Source of the DNA: Chloroflexota bacterium
Lineage (GTDB): Bacteria; Chloroflexota; Ktedonobacteria; Ktedonobacterales; Ktedonobacteraceae
Assembly: GCA_902812455.1 (NCBI GenBank)
Contig: CADDZH010000008.1
Coordinates: forward strand, 17,552 to 81,551
Length of the DNA: 64,000 bases
Direction: 5' to 3'
Each line of letters begins with the position of its first letter. Position 1 is the stretch's first letter. Below, in pieces: positions 16,666 to 24,807 of this stretch. Under the pieces are notes generated by a model. It had not been told where the DNA came from. It saw only the letters and a list, made by a program, of their open reading frames with translations, and did not search any database. A program made the position numbers and the translations under genes.

Positions 16666-18834
16666 ATGAATCCTCCTGTCATATCACCGACCGGGGGATG
16701 GATCGGAACTAGCATCTTTATCATTATCTTCCTGGCCGCGCTGATCATTTTCGGCCTGCGCGTTGGCGAGCTGATCACGCTGCTTGCGAAGGCGCGACCC
16801 GAGGATCGCACCGACCATATTGATGACCGCATCGGGGAATTTATGCTGGGCGTTCTCGGCCAGCGAGGCGTGCTGCGTGACCCTATCCCCGGTATTGCTC
16901 ATTTCTTTACATTCTGGGGTTTTATCATTATCCAGTTCGGCCTCCTCAACTTGATGCTGGGAGCCTTTAACGCCTCTTTGCCGGTGCTTGGCCAAAATCA
17001 CACCTTCGCTGCTCTCCTGGATGCGTTCATTATATTCGTAGCGATTGCCCTGGTCATCTTTGCTTTCCGTCGCGGTGTGCTACGCCCCAGGCAATTATCA
17101 AGCTTCCTGCATGGTCCCTGGGATGGCTTCATTATCCTGATCCTGATCCTGGCCGTTATCGTAACGCTGGCACTGGTTGAAAGCTTCCAGTTTGCAGCAT
17201 ATGCCACAGCCAATGGACTGGCAGCCGCCAACAGCAGTGGGGCCTGGACGCCTATCGGCTCCTGGCTGTACCCATTGTTCAGCGGTATAAGCGCAGGCGC
17301 CGATGTAACCCTGTTCCGTTTCTTCTGGTGGGTGCATATCCTTACCGTGCTGGGCTTCCTCATTTACCTGCCACGTTCCAAGCACCTGCACCTGATGGCA
17401 ACGCCTTTCAACGTCTTCTTCCGCAGCTATGCTCCTAAAGGTGCATTGCCCCTGATGGAAAACCTGGAAGAGCGCGAAGATTACGGTGTCTCCAGGGCCG
17501 AGCAATTCACCTGGAAGCAGTTGCTCGACGGCTATGCCTGCACCGAGTGCGGGCGCTGCAATACCGTCTGCCCGGCAACCAACACAGGCAAGCCGCTCTT
17601 CCCGAAGGAGATCATCCTGGGTGTCAAAGAGGCTCTGCTTGTCCATAGCAATGAGATTCTTGGCGAAAACACGATCTATAGCAAGCTAGGTATCGCAGCG
17701 GTACGGGCCGATCAGACCAAAGATGAGAAGGAAGCCCACCACGAGCCAATGGTCGGCGGCATTATCACCAAAGATGCCCTGTGGGCCTGCACAACCTGCC
17801 GTGCCTGCATGGAAATATGCCCGGTCGCTATTGAGCACGTGCCGAAAATTGTAGACATGCGCCGCCACCTGGTGATGGAAGAAAGCGATTTCCCGCCCGA
17901 AGTCACTTCGCTCTTCAACAACATTGAGCGCAATGCCAACCCATGGGAAATCAGCAACGACAGACGCGCCGAATGGGCTGCCGGACTGGGTGTGCCACTG
18001 ATGTCCGAGAATCCTGAGGCCGATGTCCTCTACTGGGTTGGCTGTATGGGTTCCTTCGACAGGCGCAACCAGCGAGTGGCGACGGCAGTGGCGAAAATAT
18101 TGAAGGCTGCTAACGTCAATTTCGCTATTCTCGGTCCCGAAGAGTCCTGTACAGGCGATCCGGCACGCCGGATCGGCAACGAGTACCTGTGGCAGATGAT
18201 GGCGCAGCAGAATATCGAAGTACTGAACACCTACGGCTTCAACATCGCCGGCGGTCACAACGGTCACATTCCCGGCAATGTTGTAGCGGAGGCCACAACG
18301 AAGCCTCGCACGATTGTGACGGCCTGTCCCCACTGCTTCAATACCATCAAGAACGAGTACCCGCAGCTCGGCGGCAACTACGAGGTAGTCCACCACACCG
18401 TCTTCATCGACAGGCTCATCGCCGAGGAGAAGATCAAGCTTCCCGAGGGCTTTGACCAGCGTAAATTGACCTATCACGATCCGTGCTACATCGGGCGCTA
18501 CAACGATGTCTACGACGAGCCGCGCCGGGTGCTCAGCGTCCTCAATAGCAATGGCGTGACAGAAATGCGGCGCAATCGCAATAAGAGCTTCTGCTGCGGT
18601 GGAGGCGGTGGTCGCGCCTGGATGGAGGAGAGGATCGGCAAGCGCGTCAATCAGACTCGTGTGAACGAAGCGCTATCTACCGGCGCCGAAGTGCTTGCTG
18701 CCGCCTGTCCCTTCTGCATCACAATGTTCGACGATGGCATCAAAGGAGTCGAAGCCGAGGATAAAATGCAGATCGAGGACATCTCGGAAATCGTCGTGCA
18801 AGCCTTAGAGTCAGGAGCGCCTTATGGCCAATGA
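16666..18834 (+). CDS. Membrane Fe-S oxidoreductase, likely ETF:quinone route (NarI/HdrD-like fusion)
   Basis: A 722-residue protein with an N-terminal membrane part of about six helices (residues 15-245, NarI-like), then two 4Fe-4S motifs, CTECGRCNTVCP from Cys292 and CTTCRACMEICP from Cys375. Two CCG cysteine-rich domains follow; the last has FCCGGGGGRAW at about 642-652. This layout is that of the membrane oxidoreductases found next to etfAB that pass electrons from reduced ETF to (methyl)menaquinone. Position directly after etfBA strongly supports that role. A GGAGG site precedes the ATG. The 3' end overlaps the next gene by 11 bases. Confidence 0.9.
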   Translation: MNPPVISPTGGWIGTSIFIIIFLAALIIFGLRVGELITLLAKARPEDRTDHIDDRIGEFMLGVLGQRGVLRDPIPGIAHFFTFWGFIIIQFGLLNLMLGAFNASLPVLGQNHTFAALLDAFIIFVAIALVIFAFRRGVLRPRQLSSFLHGPWDGFIILILILAVIVTLALVESFQFAAYATANGLAAANSSGAWTPIGSWLYPLFSGISAGADVTLFRFFWWVHILTVLGFLIYLPRSKHLHLMATPFNVFFRSYAPKGALPLMENLEEREDYGVSRAEQFTWKQLLDGYACTECGRCNTVCPATNTGKPLFPKEIILGVKEALLVHSNEILGENTIYSKLGIAAVRADQTKDEKEAHHEPMVGGIITKDALWACTTCRACMEICPVAIEHVPKIVDMRRHLVMEESDFPPEVTSLFNNIERNANPWEISNDRRAEWAAGLGVPLMSENPEADVLYWVGCMGSFDRRNQRVATAVAKILKAANVNFAILGPEESCTGDPARRIGNEYLWQMMAQQNIEVLNTYGFNIAGGHNGHIPGNVVAEATTKPRTIVTACPHCFNTIKNEYPQLGGNYEVVHHTVFIDRLIAEEKIKLPEGFDQRKLTYHDPCYIGRYNDVYDEPRRVLSVLNSNGVTEMRRNRNKSFCCGGGGGRAWMEERIGKRVNQTRVNEALSTGAEVLAAACPFCITMFDDGIKGVEAEDKMQIEDISEIVVQALESGAPYGQ

Positions 18835-19318
18835 CTTGAAAACACTAAGCTCTCAATTGGGGGTGCCTCTCAGCGCGGGCGCAATCGCTGGCCTGATCGC
18901 AACCCTACCTATGACCCTGTTTATGCTGCTCATGCAACAGTTGCTGCCACACCATCAGAAGTATGCTTTACCGCCCGAACGGATCACGGGGCAATTAGCA
19001 CATCGGGCGGGCCAGAAGCACATGAGCAAACCCCAGCTCCTGGCAACGACACTTGTCTCTCACTTTGGCTACGGCTCATTCATGGGAACGTTGTACGGTA
19101 CTCTGAGCAAAAAGGTGAGGCTGCCGCTACCTGCTGCGGTCAATGGGATCATCTTTGGCCTTATCGTATGGGCAGGAAGCTATCTTGGCTTGCTCCCCTC
19201 AATGGAGATGAAATCGTCCGCACCCCAAGAACCCTTACAACGCAACTTGATGATGATTGGAGCACATATTATCTGGGGAGCCATCACAGGCGTTGTGACC
19301 GATTTCCTCCAAGAATAA
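18824..19318 (+). CDS. Unknown small membrane protein (DUF1440/YagU-like)
   Basis: A 164-residue protein with about four membrane helices: GAIAGLIATLPMTLFMLLM near the N-terminus, then HFGYGSFMGTLYG, a VNGIIFGLIVWAGSYLGLL helix and a C-terminal AHIIWGAITGVVTDFL. The pattern recalls the YagU/DUF1440 group, with no known biochemical role. Its start overlaps the oxidoreductase gene by 11 bases, so it is co-transcribed and probably co-translated with the ETF unit. It is convergent with the acyl-CoA dehydrogenase gene. Confidence 0.65.
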   Translation: MANDLKTLSSQLGVPLSAGAIAGLIATLPMTLFMLLMQQLLPHHQKYALPPERITGQLAHRAGQKHMSKPQLLATTLVSHFGYGSFMGTLYGTLSKKVRLPLPAAVNGIIFGLIVWAGSYLGLLPSMEMKSSAPQEPLQRNLMMIGAHIIWGAITGVVTDFLQE

Positions 19319-19320
19319 TT

Positions 19321-19380
19321 GGGTGCGCCCGTAGGGGCTCGATAAATCGAGCCCATCACCGATTTAACGCCCATTATCGC
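19321..19380. repeat. Palindromic element and likely bidirectional terminator
   Basis: GGGCTCGAT (19335-19343) pairs with ATCGAGCCC (19346-19354) across two bases. The GTAGGGGC motif precedes it, and the following GCCCATCACCGATTTA is nearly repeated at 59348-59364. It sits between the convergent membrane-protein and acyl-CoA dehydrogenase genes, where it could terminate both transcripts. Confidence 0.5.
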
Positions 19381-19393
19381 ACCCCAGCGTGTT

Positions 19394-20548
19394 TCACTTC
19401 AATAAATCGCGGGCAATCACCACGCGCTGGATCTGGTTTGTGCCTTCATATATCTGCGTAATCTTGGCATCGCGCATCATACGCTCGGCAGGATACTCCT
19501 TCATATACCCATAGCCGCCCAGTATCTGGATAGCATCGTTGGTTACTTCCATTGCCCTATCGGAAGCATACATCTTCGCCATAGCCGAATATTTGCTAAA
19601 GCCAGAATCCGGATCCGTCTCACCGCGATCAACCATCTCAGCAGCATTATAGACGAGCAGGCGCGAGGCCTCAATCTTGGTCGCCATATCGGCCAGCATG
19701 AACTGAATGCCCTGGTTATCGGCAATGGGCCTGCCAAATTGAACGCGCTGCTTCGAGTAGGATATTGCCAGATCAAGCGCCCCCTGCGCAATACCAAGAG
19801 CCTGCGCGCCAATACCAATGCGCGTGCGGTCAAGCGTCATCATGGCGATCTTGAAGCCCTCGCCTTCGTGCCCAAGCAAATTTTCGGCTGGCACCTCGCA
19901 ATCCGTGAAGATCAACTCGGCAGTCTGTGAGCCTTTGATGCCCATCTTATCTTCGATGCGCCCCACCGAGAAGCCTGGAAAGCTCTTCTCGACAATGAAG
20001 GCGCTGATGCCGTGAGCACCGCTATGGGGATCGGTGATAGCAAAGACCGAATTGACCTGGGCCAGCCCTCCATTGGTAATGAAACGCTTGGAGCCGTTCA
20101 GGATATACTTGTCGCCTTTGCGCACGGCAACGGTCCTCATGGCCGATGCATCTGAGCCGGAGCCAGCCTCGGTCAGCCCAAAGGCCGCCAGCCATTCGCC
20201 GCTCGCCAGCGGAGGCAGATATTTACGCTTCTGCTCCTCATTGCCCGCCAGCATAATCGGCATCCCGCCAAGCTGTTGCACCGCCAGCAGCAAGCCTGTG
20301 GTAGCACAGTATCGCGAAAGCTCTTCAATTGCCATCACCACAGCCAGCTCACTAGAGCCAAGACCACCATACTCGGCAGGAAACGGCATGGCATAAATAT
20401 CCTGCTGCGCCAGCAACTCCTTCATATCCCACGGAAACTCGCCTGTATGGTCAATCTCGGCAGCACGCGGCGCGACCCGTTCCATAGCCAGCTCGTGGAT
20501 CGCGTCTATAAGCGCCCGTTCATCCTCACTCAGATGCGCTATCGCCAT
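19394..20548 (-). CDS. Acyl-CoA dehydrogenase
   Basis: A 384-residue flavoenzyme that introduces the alpha-beta double bond of acyl-CoA and passes electrons to ETF. The signature AFGLTEAGSGSDASAMRT and the C-terminal QILGGYGYMKEYPAERMMRDAKI are present. The catalytic Glu lies in QIYEGTNQIQ near residue 366, the position used by short- and medium-chain enzymes. The ATG at 20548 fits the AGGAG site (7 bases); the ATG at 20554 is too close. Proximity to etfBA and the membrane oxidoreductase suggests a complete acyl-CoA to quinone path, although this gene faces the other way and has its own control. Confidence 0.95.
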   Translation of the reverse strand: MAIAHLSEDERALIDAIHELAMERVAPRAAEIDHTGEFPWDMKELLAQQDIYAMPFPAEYGGLGSSELAVVMAIEELSRYCATTGLLLAVQQLGGMPIMLAGNEEQKRKYLPPLASGEWLAAFGLTEAGSGSDASAMRTVAVRKGDKYILNGSKRFITNGGLAQVNSVFAITDPHSGAHGISAFIVEKSFPGFSVGRIEDKMGIKGSQTAELIFTDCEVPAENLLGHEGEGFKIAMMTLDRTRIGIGAQALGIAQGALDLAISYSKQRVQFGRPIADNQGIQFMLADMATKIEASRLLVYNAAEMVDRGETDPDSGFSKYSAMAKMYASDRAMEVTNDAIQILGGYGYMKEYPAERMMRDAKITQIYEGTNQIQRVVIARDLLK

Positions 20549-20648
20549 AAACATACTCCTTTATATACTGCTATATAGTGCAAAAAGGTATGATTATTAA
20601 CGAGTATATCACATAGATCTTTTCCCACATTTGATCATACCAAAAGCC

Positions 20649-20679
20649 TTGACCTTCCAGCGACGGGAAGGTGTATAGT
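20649..20679 (+). promoter_or_regulatory. MerR-type promoter with 19-bp spacer and CueR-like operator
   Basis: TTGACC (20649-20654) and TATAGT (20674-20679) are 19 bases apart, the elongated spacing that MerR-family activators correct by twisting DNA. The spacer holds the inverted repeat ACCTTCC (20652-20658) and GGAAGGT (20666-20672) with 7 bases between. The arms match the operator class of the copper/gold sensors CueR and GolS. Transcription would run into the MerR gene and the Cys-rich peptide gene, so the unit is self-regulated. Confidence 0.88.
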
Positions 20680-20706
20680 TTTTTTCAGAAGGAGGCACAG
20701 TGAGCA

Positions 20707-21207
20707 ATGCAGCAACAGGATCGTCTAATCAAGGCCCGGTGGTTTACCATCGGCGAAGCGGCGCGCAAGACAGGGGTAAGTGCCAAAGCCATCCGCTACT
20801 ATGAGAGCATCGGGTTGTTACCGCGACCCTCACGTCTCCCTAATGGCTACCGGCGCTACAGCACCGCCGATATCAACCGCCTCATCCTGCTGCGCCGCAT
20901 TCGCCTGCTGGGCGTGCCCCTTTCCGCCGCCAAACCTCTTCTGAAAGGCATTGCTGATGCTCGCTGCATAGAAGTTCAGCAAGAGCTATTGAAGCTGGTA
21001 CACGAGCGGCTGACCACTCTCGACCAGGAAATCGCCCAGTTACGGCTGTCTCGCACTGAACTAGAAAACTACCAGCGTACATTGGAGCAGTGCCGGGCTG
21101 ATGAGAGTGAATCCTTTAGTGCGTGTACGGATATGCATTGTATTGATGTTTCGCTTGATACAACCTGCTGCAAGGAGGAATATGATGAATGTCATTGTCT
21201 ACTGTGA
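20707..21207 (+). CDS. MerR-family metal-responsive regulator with Cys-rich tail
   Basis: A 166-residue MerR activator. Residues 12-50 form the winged helix (FTIGEAARKTGVSAKAIRYY), followed by a long dimerisation helix at about 93-127. Cysteines lie at 87, 129, 140, 145, 154, 155, 162 and 164, so the C-terminal tail alone has six. Cys87 recalls the extra Cys of divalent sensors such as ZntR, while the operator is CueR-like, so metal identity is open. The promoter has the 19-bp MerR spacer. An AAGGAGG site inside its last codons serves the overlapping Cys-rich peptide gene. Confidence 0.9.
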   Translation: MQQQDRLIKARWFTIGEAARKTGVSAKAIRYYESIGLLPRPSRLPNGYRRYSTADINRLILLRRIRLLGVPLSAAKPLLKGIADARCIEVQQELLKLVHERLTTLDQEIAQLRLSRTELENYQRTLEQCRADESESFSACTDMHCIDVSLDTTCCKEEYDECHCLL

Positions 21208-21262
21208 ATGCTGCGATTGCCCCTGTGGGGAGTGCCCTTGCCCCTGCTGTGGCTGCTGCTAG
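21185..21262 (+). CDS. Cys-rich micropeptide, metallothionein-like (25 residues, 11 Cys)
   Basis: A short ORF of 25 codons plus TAG. Cysteines occupy positions 7, 9, 10, 12, 14, 17, 19, 21, 22, 24 and 25, giving repeated CxC, CC and CPC clusters, with no Lys, Arg or His; that composition is typical of metal-thiolate peptides. A strong AAGGAGG site lies 6 bases upstream, inside the 3' end of the MerR gene, and the ORF overlaps that gene by 23 bases in the +1 frame, so coupling is expected. It should be induced with the MerR regulator by its metal, probably to bind Cu(I) or another soft metal. No homolog is known to me. The alternative is that it is an accidental ORF or a frameshift extension of MerR. 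Confidence 0.68.
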   Translation: MNVIVYCECCDCPCGECPCPCCGCC

Positions 21263-21425
21263 CGTACCAGGGTACCCGCAAGGACTCTGTTGGCGAATGC
21301 AAGTGGAAGGCGCATTGGCGTCCGAAGAAGCGGCTATGGTACGGTTGCGCGAACCAGTACGTGTCATGGGAGGGATGACCGCCAGGGTCTTTACAGGGAT
21401 AGGTTTGTTGTGGTGAGGGAGCAGC

Positions 21426-21468
21426 GAGGAGGCGCGAGGGCAAGCGCAAGGCCCCCTCGCGCCTCCTC
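21426..21468 (+). terminator. Strong GC-rich hairpin downstream of the MerR/Cys-peptide unit
   Basis: GAGGAGGCGCGAGGG (21426-21440) pairs perfectly over 15 bases with 21454-21468, with a 13-base loop. No T-run follows, so it may stop transcription by a non-canonical route or protect the 3' end. The rest of 21263-21623 holds no supportable gene; a 38-codon ORF at 21300-21416 lacks a ribosome binding site. Confidence 0.45.
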
Positions 21469-21623
21469 CCCACCATCCACAGCTTGGATACATCGAGCTT
21501 CTACAAGCCCCTACGGGCTACGATCTACTTTCCAAGCGAGTCCAGGACAAAACCATACTCAAGATGATGGCCTGCTTTGCATCCTGGTACGTCATAAGCT
21601 GTTCTTCCATCGAAAAATACATC

Positions 21624-21950
21624 TCATGGCTCTATCTCGCCTTCATCAGCAACTGAATCAATCAATTCCTCTGCAAGAGGTTTATGCGGCGTTTCCTCTT
21701 CTGCTGAAGGCATATCAATATTCCAGGCCTTTTCATGCAGTGAGATGATTGTTCTGATCTGCTGTTGTATTTGCACCGGCAGCAACTCAGCCACGATTGC
21801 CAGCACCGCCGTCGTTGCTGCGTCCACCTGAATGCGTTTCCACTCGACCTCATTCTCAGAGCCGATGGCCTGTTCCATGCGCTCTATCACACCCTCCAAA
21901 TGCCGGCGGATGCGTTCTTGTTTCTGCTCGTCCATCTTGCTGTCTGTCAT
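21624..21950 (-). CDS. Unknown small helical protein
   Basis: A 108-residue acidic protein, likely cytoplasmic. It is predicted helical, with a charged N-terminal helix (DEQKQERIRRHLEGVIERMEQAI), a more hydrophobic middle (ATTAVLAIVAELLPVQIQQQI) and an acidic C-terminal tail. The ATG at 21950 is preferred since GAGGGG lies 8 bases upstream; an earlier ATG at 21986 would overlap the previous gene. It follows the 319-codon ORF region closely and is probably in one unit with that gene. No family recognised. Confidence 0.55.
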   Translation of the reverse strand: MTDSKMDEQKQERIRRHLEGVIERMEQAIGSENEVEWKRIQVDAATTAVLAIVAELLPVQIQQQIRTIISLHEKAWNIDMPSAEEETPHKPLAEELIDSVADEGEIEP

Positions 21951-21978
21951 GCGATGCCCCCTCACTTTCTCCTCTATC

Positions 21979-22884
21979 TCATCCAACGTTAAACGTCTTG
22001 AATGTGCCGAGCGTCGTACTGCTAGCGGCCCAACCCCTTGAAGGCCACCCCCTGGCGCTCTCGGCTCTCACATGGAGATATAAGGCATACTCCAGCGTCT
22101 CGTTGATGCGCATGATAAAGAGCACTCCCCTCCAGTTTTCATGCCCCTCATCCTGGAATTTCCAGGTACTTCCAGCCATGGCTCCCACGTGTCCTGCCTC
22201 GATGCGCTGCCAGCCAGCTTGAGCCAGTTGGGCATAATAGTGCTCGGCCAGTTGCTCGATCTCCATGGCAGCAGGAAGCTGGAGCATTGCCGAAGTATGG
22301 GCCTCGTTGTCCGACCAGCCTGAGCCACCTCCCTGCTGGCTGGCTTCTGGTGGCGCGTACAACGGAGGAATCAGTTTCTCCATTGTCCTTGCTCTCTGCA
22401 TCCTCGGATGCTGGCAGTTCTGCGCCGTCAAATCCAGCGTCAGGCGCACATCCGTTTTCTCCCCCTTTGCTAAAGCTGCCACCTGAAGCGAAGGGCCCTT
22501 TGGGCTACGGCAGAACGTGACTCCTTCTCCAGGGAAAGGCATACTATGGACAAATCCTCCGGACGTAAGATGGAATGGAGGCTGCTCCTCCCATCCTGCT
22601 GCACGCATGTGCTCTTTGTAGAAGTCAAGCACTCCCCCTGGTGGCATCGATGAATCGAGCAGGATAGTCGCGTCGTGTGGGTTCCGAATCAGTGTGCCAA
22701 GCACCTGGCTGTCTTCCGGCAGAGGGAGTTTTCCTGCCAGGTCAGGCGGTAATTCGCCAACGAAGAGCTGGGGATTTTCTGCCAGCGGATCCTGAGGATA
22801 AATTGCCAGGCGCAGCGCCAGTTCGCGCAGCAGTTCCTCGCGTTCGCTGGCCCCGGCTGGCTGTGGCATATGTTCATTCATCAT
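21979..22884 (-). CDS. Unknown protein
   Basis: A 301-residue protein I do not recognise. There is no signal peptide or membrane helix. It contains two similar halves: one with SSMPPGGVLDFYKEHMRAAGWEE (about 75-98) and one with EIEQLAEHYYAQLAQAGWQR (about 215-240). Both are helix motifs of the kind seen after 'difference' strands in small sensory or lipoprotein-associated domains, suggesting an internal duplication. The tandem ATGs at 22884 and 22881 both fit the AGGAG site. The downstream 108-residue gene is probably co-transcribed. Confidence 0.55.
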   Translation of the reverse strand: MMNEHMPQPAGASEREELLRELALRLAIYPQDPLAENPQLFVGELPPDLAGKLPLPEDSQVLGTLIRNPHDATILLDSSMPPGGVLDFYKEHMRAAGWEEQPPFHLTSGGFVHSMPFPGEGVTFCRSPKGPSLQVAALAKGEKTDVRLTLDLTAQNCQHPRMQRARTMEKLIPPLYAPPEASQQGGGSGWSDNEAHTSAMLQLPAAMEIEQLAEHYYAQLAQAGWQRIEAGHVGAMAGSTWKFQDEGHENWRGVLFIMRINETLEYALYLHVRAESARGWPSRGWAASSTTLGTFKTFNVG

Positions 22885-22948
22885 GGCACTCCTTTTGCGG
22901 ATAGCAAAACGAATACATAACTTATGCTCCACTCGCAATTATGGCATA

Positions 22949-23158
22949 TATGAACTTTTCCAAACAAGATCGGCAAACCCACTGTCTCCCATGTCATGTT
23001 GAGCCCATTCGCTTCGCTCAGGGTAAACTCCGCGAAACATCTGAGCCGATCGACAGAGATCCTTCCCCTTCACTGCGTTCAGGGCTTCGGCTCACTCGCT
23101 CAGGATGACAAATCGTTACCGGTTTTGGCCGGCAAAATTCACCATTGTAACGTTTTTC
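22949..23158. repeat. MITE-like dispersed element, copy 1
   Basis: About 210 bases with an internal core of the CTGAGCGAAGCGAAGGAT type: bacterial palindromic modules near 22995-23040 and 23060-23110. Its ends (ATGAACTTTT...ATCGGCAAAC, and CCGGTTTTGGCCGGCAAAATTC) match, inverted, the ends of the element at 46190-46340; a third, diverged copy is at 34764-34902. It fills most of the gap between the unknown gene and the sigma factor gene, and no gene lies in it. Confidence 0.6.
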
Positions 23159-23214
23159 CTTTCCAAGCGATATACTAGGTGAAAGCATATGAGGTGAGGA
23201 AGGAAGCGAGCAAG

Positions 23215-23751
23215 ATGCAGCAGCGCCAGTCCCCAGCAGATGCCGGAGCAACCGTAACCGTCGAAGAGCTTTTTGAGCGGCATGCCGCCAGCATCTTTAC
23301 ATACCTCTGCCAGCATGTGCGCTCGCGTGAGGATGCTGAGGATATCCTGGTGGACACGTTTCTGGCTGCTATGCAGGATAGGAAGTTCGCACAGCTATCT
23401 GAGCCATTGCGGGTTGCATGGCTCTGGCGGGTTGCTCGCAACAAGACAGTGGACATTTTCCGCCATACGGCCCGGCGGCACGCCACCTCATTGGAGCAGG
23501 TCGATGAGGTAATAGCCGGGGAACAAGACCACGACCCCGAACTAATGGCTTTGCGCCAGGACGAGATGCAAGAGTTGCACGAAGTGCTGCACCGTTTGCC
23601 GGCGGAACAACAAGACCTGCTGCGACTGCGCTTCGGCTATGGCCTGCGCTGTGCTGAAATCGCAGCCATCCTGGGCAAACGCGAGCAGGCGGTACGTAGT
23701 ATGCTTTCACGAACCCTGAATCTCCTGCGTACTATGTACGCACAGCAATAG
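23215..23751 (+). CDS. ECF-type RNA polymerase sigma factor
   Basis: A 178-residue sigma-70 family protein with region 2 (LFERHAASIFTYLCQHVRSREDAEDILVDTFLAAM, then LWRVARNKTVDIFR) and region 4 (LHRLPAEQQDLLRLRFGYGLRCAEIAAILGKREQAVRSML). It should direct transcription in response to an external signal. The ATG at 23215 follows GAGGAAGGAA; an upstream GTG at 23179 is possible. The gene lies 13 bases before a membrane-anchored protein gene, the likely anti-sigma partner. Confidence 0.92.
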   Translation: MQQRQSPADAGATVTVEELFERHAASIFTYLCQHVRSREDAEDILVDTFLAAMQDRKFAQLSEPLRVAWLWRVARNKTVDIFRHTARRHATSLEQVDEVIAGEQDHDPELMALRQDEMQELHEVLHRLPAEQQDLLRLRFGYGLRCAEIAAILGKREQAVRSMLSRTLNLLRTMYAQQ

Positions 23752-23764
23752 GAGGACGAGATCG

Positions 23765-24748
23765 ATGGCATCCCATGACGAATTTACGCCCGATACGGTT
23801 GATCAACGGCTAGAGCAACTCTCCGGGATTTCCCCCCGGCAAGCAGTCCCGGCAGATCGCGATGATGCGGCGCTCATTCAGGCGCTGCGGCGCATCTATC
23901 ATGTTTCTCTTTCCGAGGCAGACCGCGCCTCTCTAGAACACGCCCGGCAGCGCATCGCCGCAGCAAGGATGAGCGACAGGCGAGCGGCTCGCCAGGCTGT
24001 GCCACAAATCCAGCGGGGCAGGGGTGGTCCTCTGGTGCCAGATATGGAACAACGCAAACGATCAACCGTCATGCGAACGCTCACGTCATTGGCAGCCGCT
24101 CTTGTCGTGGCGGTCCTCGTGGGAAGCTGGTTCCTCGTCATCCACACAACCGTGAATATGAAGCACCAGCCGCCCCAGAAGCACCCATCGTCCCAGGCGA
24201 AATCAGCGGCAGGCACCAGCACCGCTTCTGCCGCCATGTTCCCGCCATCCATTTATCCACTCCCTCACGCGCCGATCGGGAAAGGCTCCATCTCTTTCCC
24301 TAGCCAGTTCGGCCAGTTTACCTGCCCCAGCCTGAATGGGCTCCAGGTGCCATCCAGTGGAGTGAAGCAAGGTATCCTGGCTTCTTTGAACGGGCTGCTC
24401 TTTGCCCGATCTGAACTCCAGGCACAGACCTATGCCGACCGGGCAGCTTGGCCTATCATTGCCGCCGGGTGGGCAACTCCAGGGTCTACCCCACCAAAGG
24501 CGGCCCTGTCTCCGGCAGATGTGGAGATCACCCCTGCCCGTGGCTCGTTTTATGCCCCCGTCTACCAATCCTTATGTGGGACAGGGATACTCGCCGACTC
24601 GTGGGTCGCCATCTGGTGTGTCTCCTCGACGGACTTTCCTCTTACACCCAGCATATGTTTGCAGAAGCATCCTGATCTGACCAACTACTTCTACTTCCTG
24701 GATCGGAACGGGCACTGGCTCCTATGGGGAGTGCAAGGCGGGGGATGA
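23765..24748 (+). CDS. Membrane-anchored probable anti-sigma partner
   Basis: A 327-residue protein with a helical cytoplasmic N-terminus (residues 1-100), one membrane helix at about 104-126 (LTSLAAALVVAVLVGSWFLVI), and an extracellular part with a Ser/Ala-rich linker and a domain containing at least four Cys. There is no zinc-binding HxxxCxxC motif. Topology and the 13-base gap to the sigma factor gene support an anti-sigma role. The outer domain could sense a signal at the surface; no family recognised. Confidence 0.65.
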   Translation: MASHDEFTPDTVDQRLEQLSGISPRQAVPADRDDAALIQALRRIYHVSLSEADRASLEHARQRIAAARMSDRRAARQAVPQIQRGRGGPLVPDMEQRKRSTVMRTLTSLAAALVVAVLVGSWFLVIHTTVNMKHQPPQKHPSSQAKSAAGTSTASAAMFPPSIYPLPHAPIGKGSISFPSQFGQFTCPSLNGLQVPSSGVKQGILASLNGLLFARSELQAQTYADRAAWPIIAAGWATPGSTPPKAALSPADVEITPARGSFYAPVYQSLCGTGILADSWVAIWCVSSTDFPLTPSICLQKHPDLTNYFYFLDRNGHWLLWGVQGGG

Positions 24749-24807
24749 TCTCCCGATGTTTATTTTCACTCTTGTTCCAATGGCACCTCCTTGCCCCTTC
24801 CTCATTA

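Noticed and set aside
21290..21748. Plus-strand ORF after the Cys-rich peptide gene
   Set aside because: It crosses a strong hairpin, has no ribosome binding site, and its composition is that of an out-of-frame reading.
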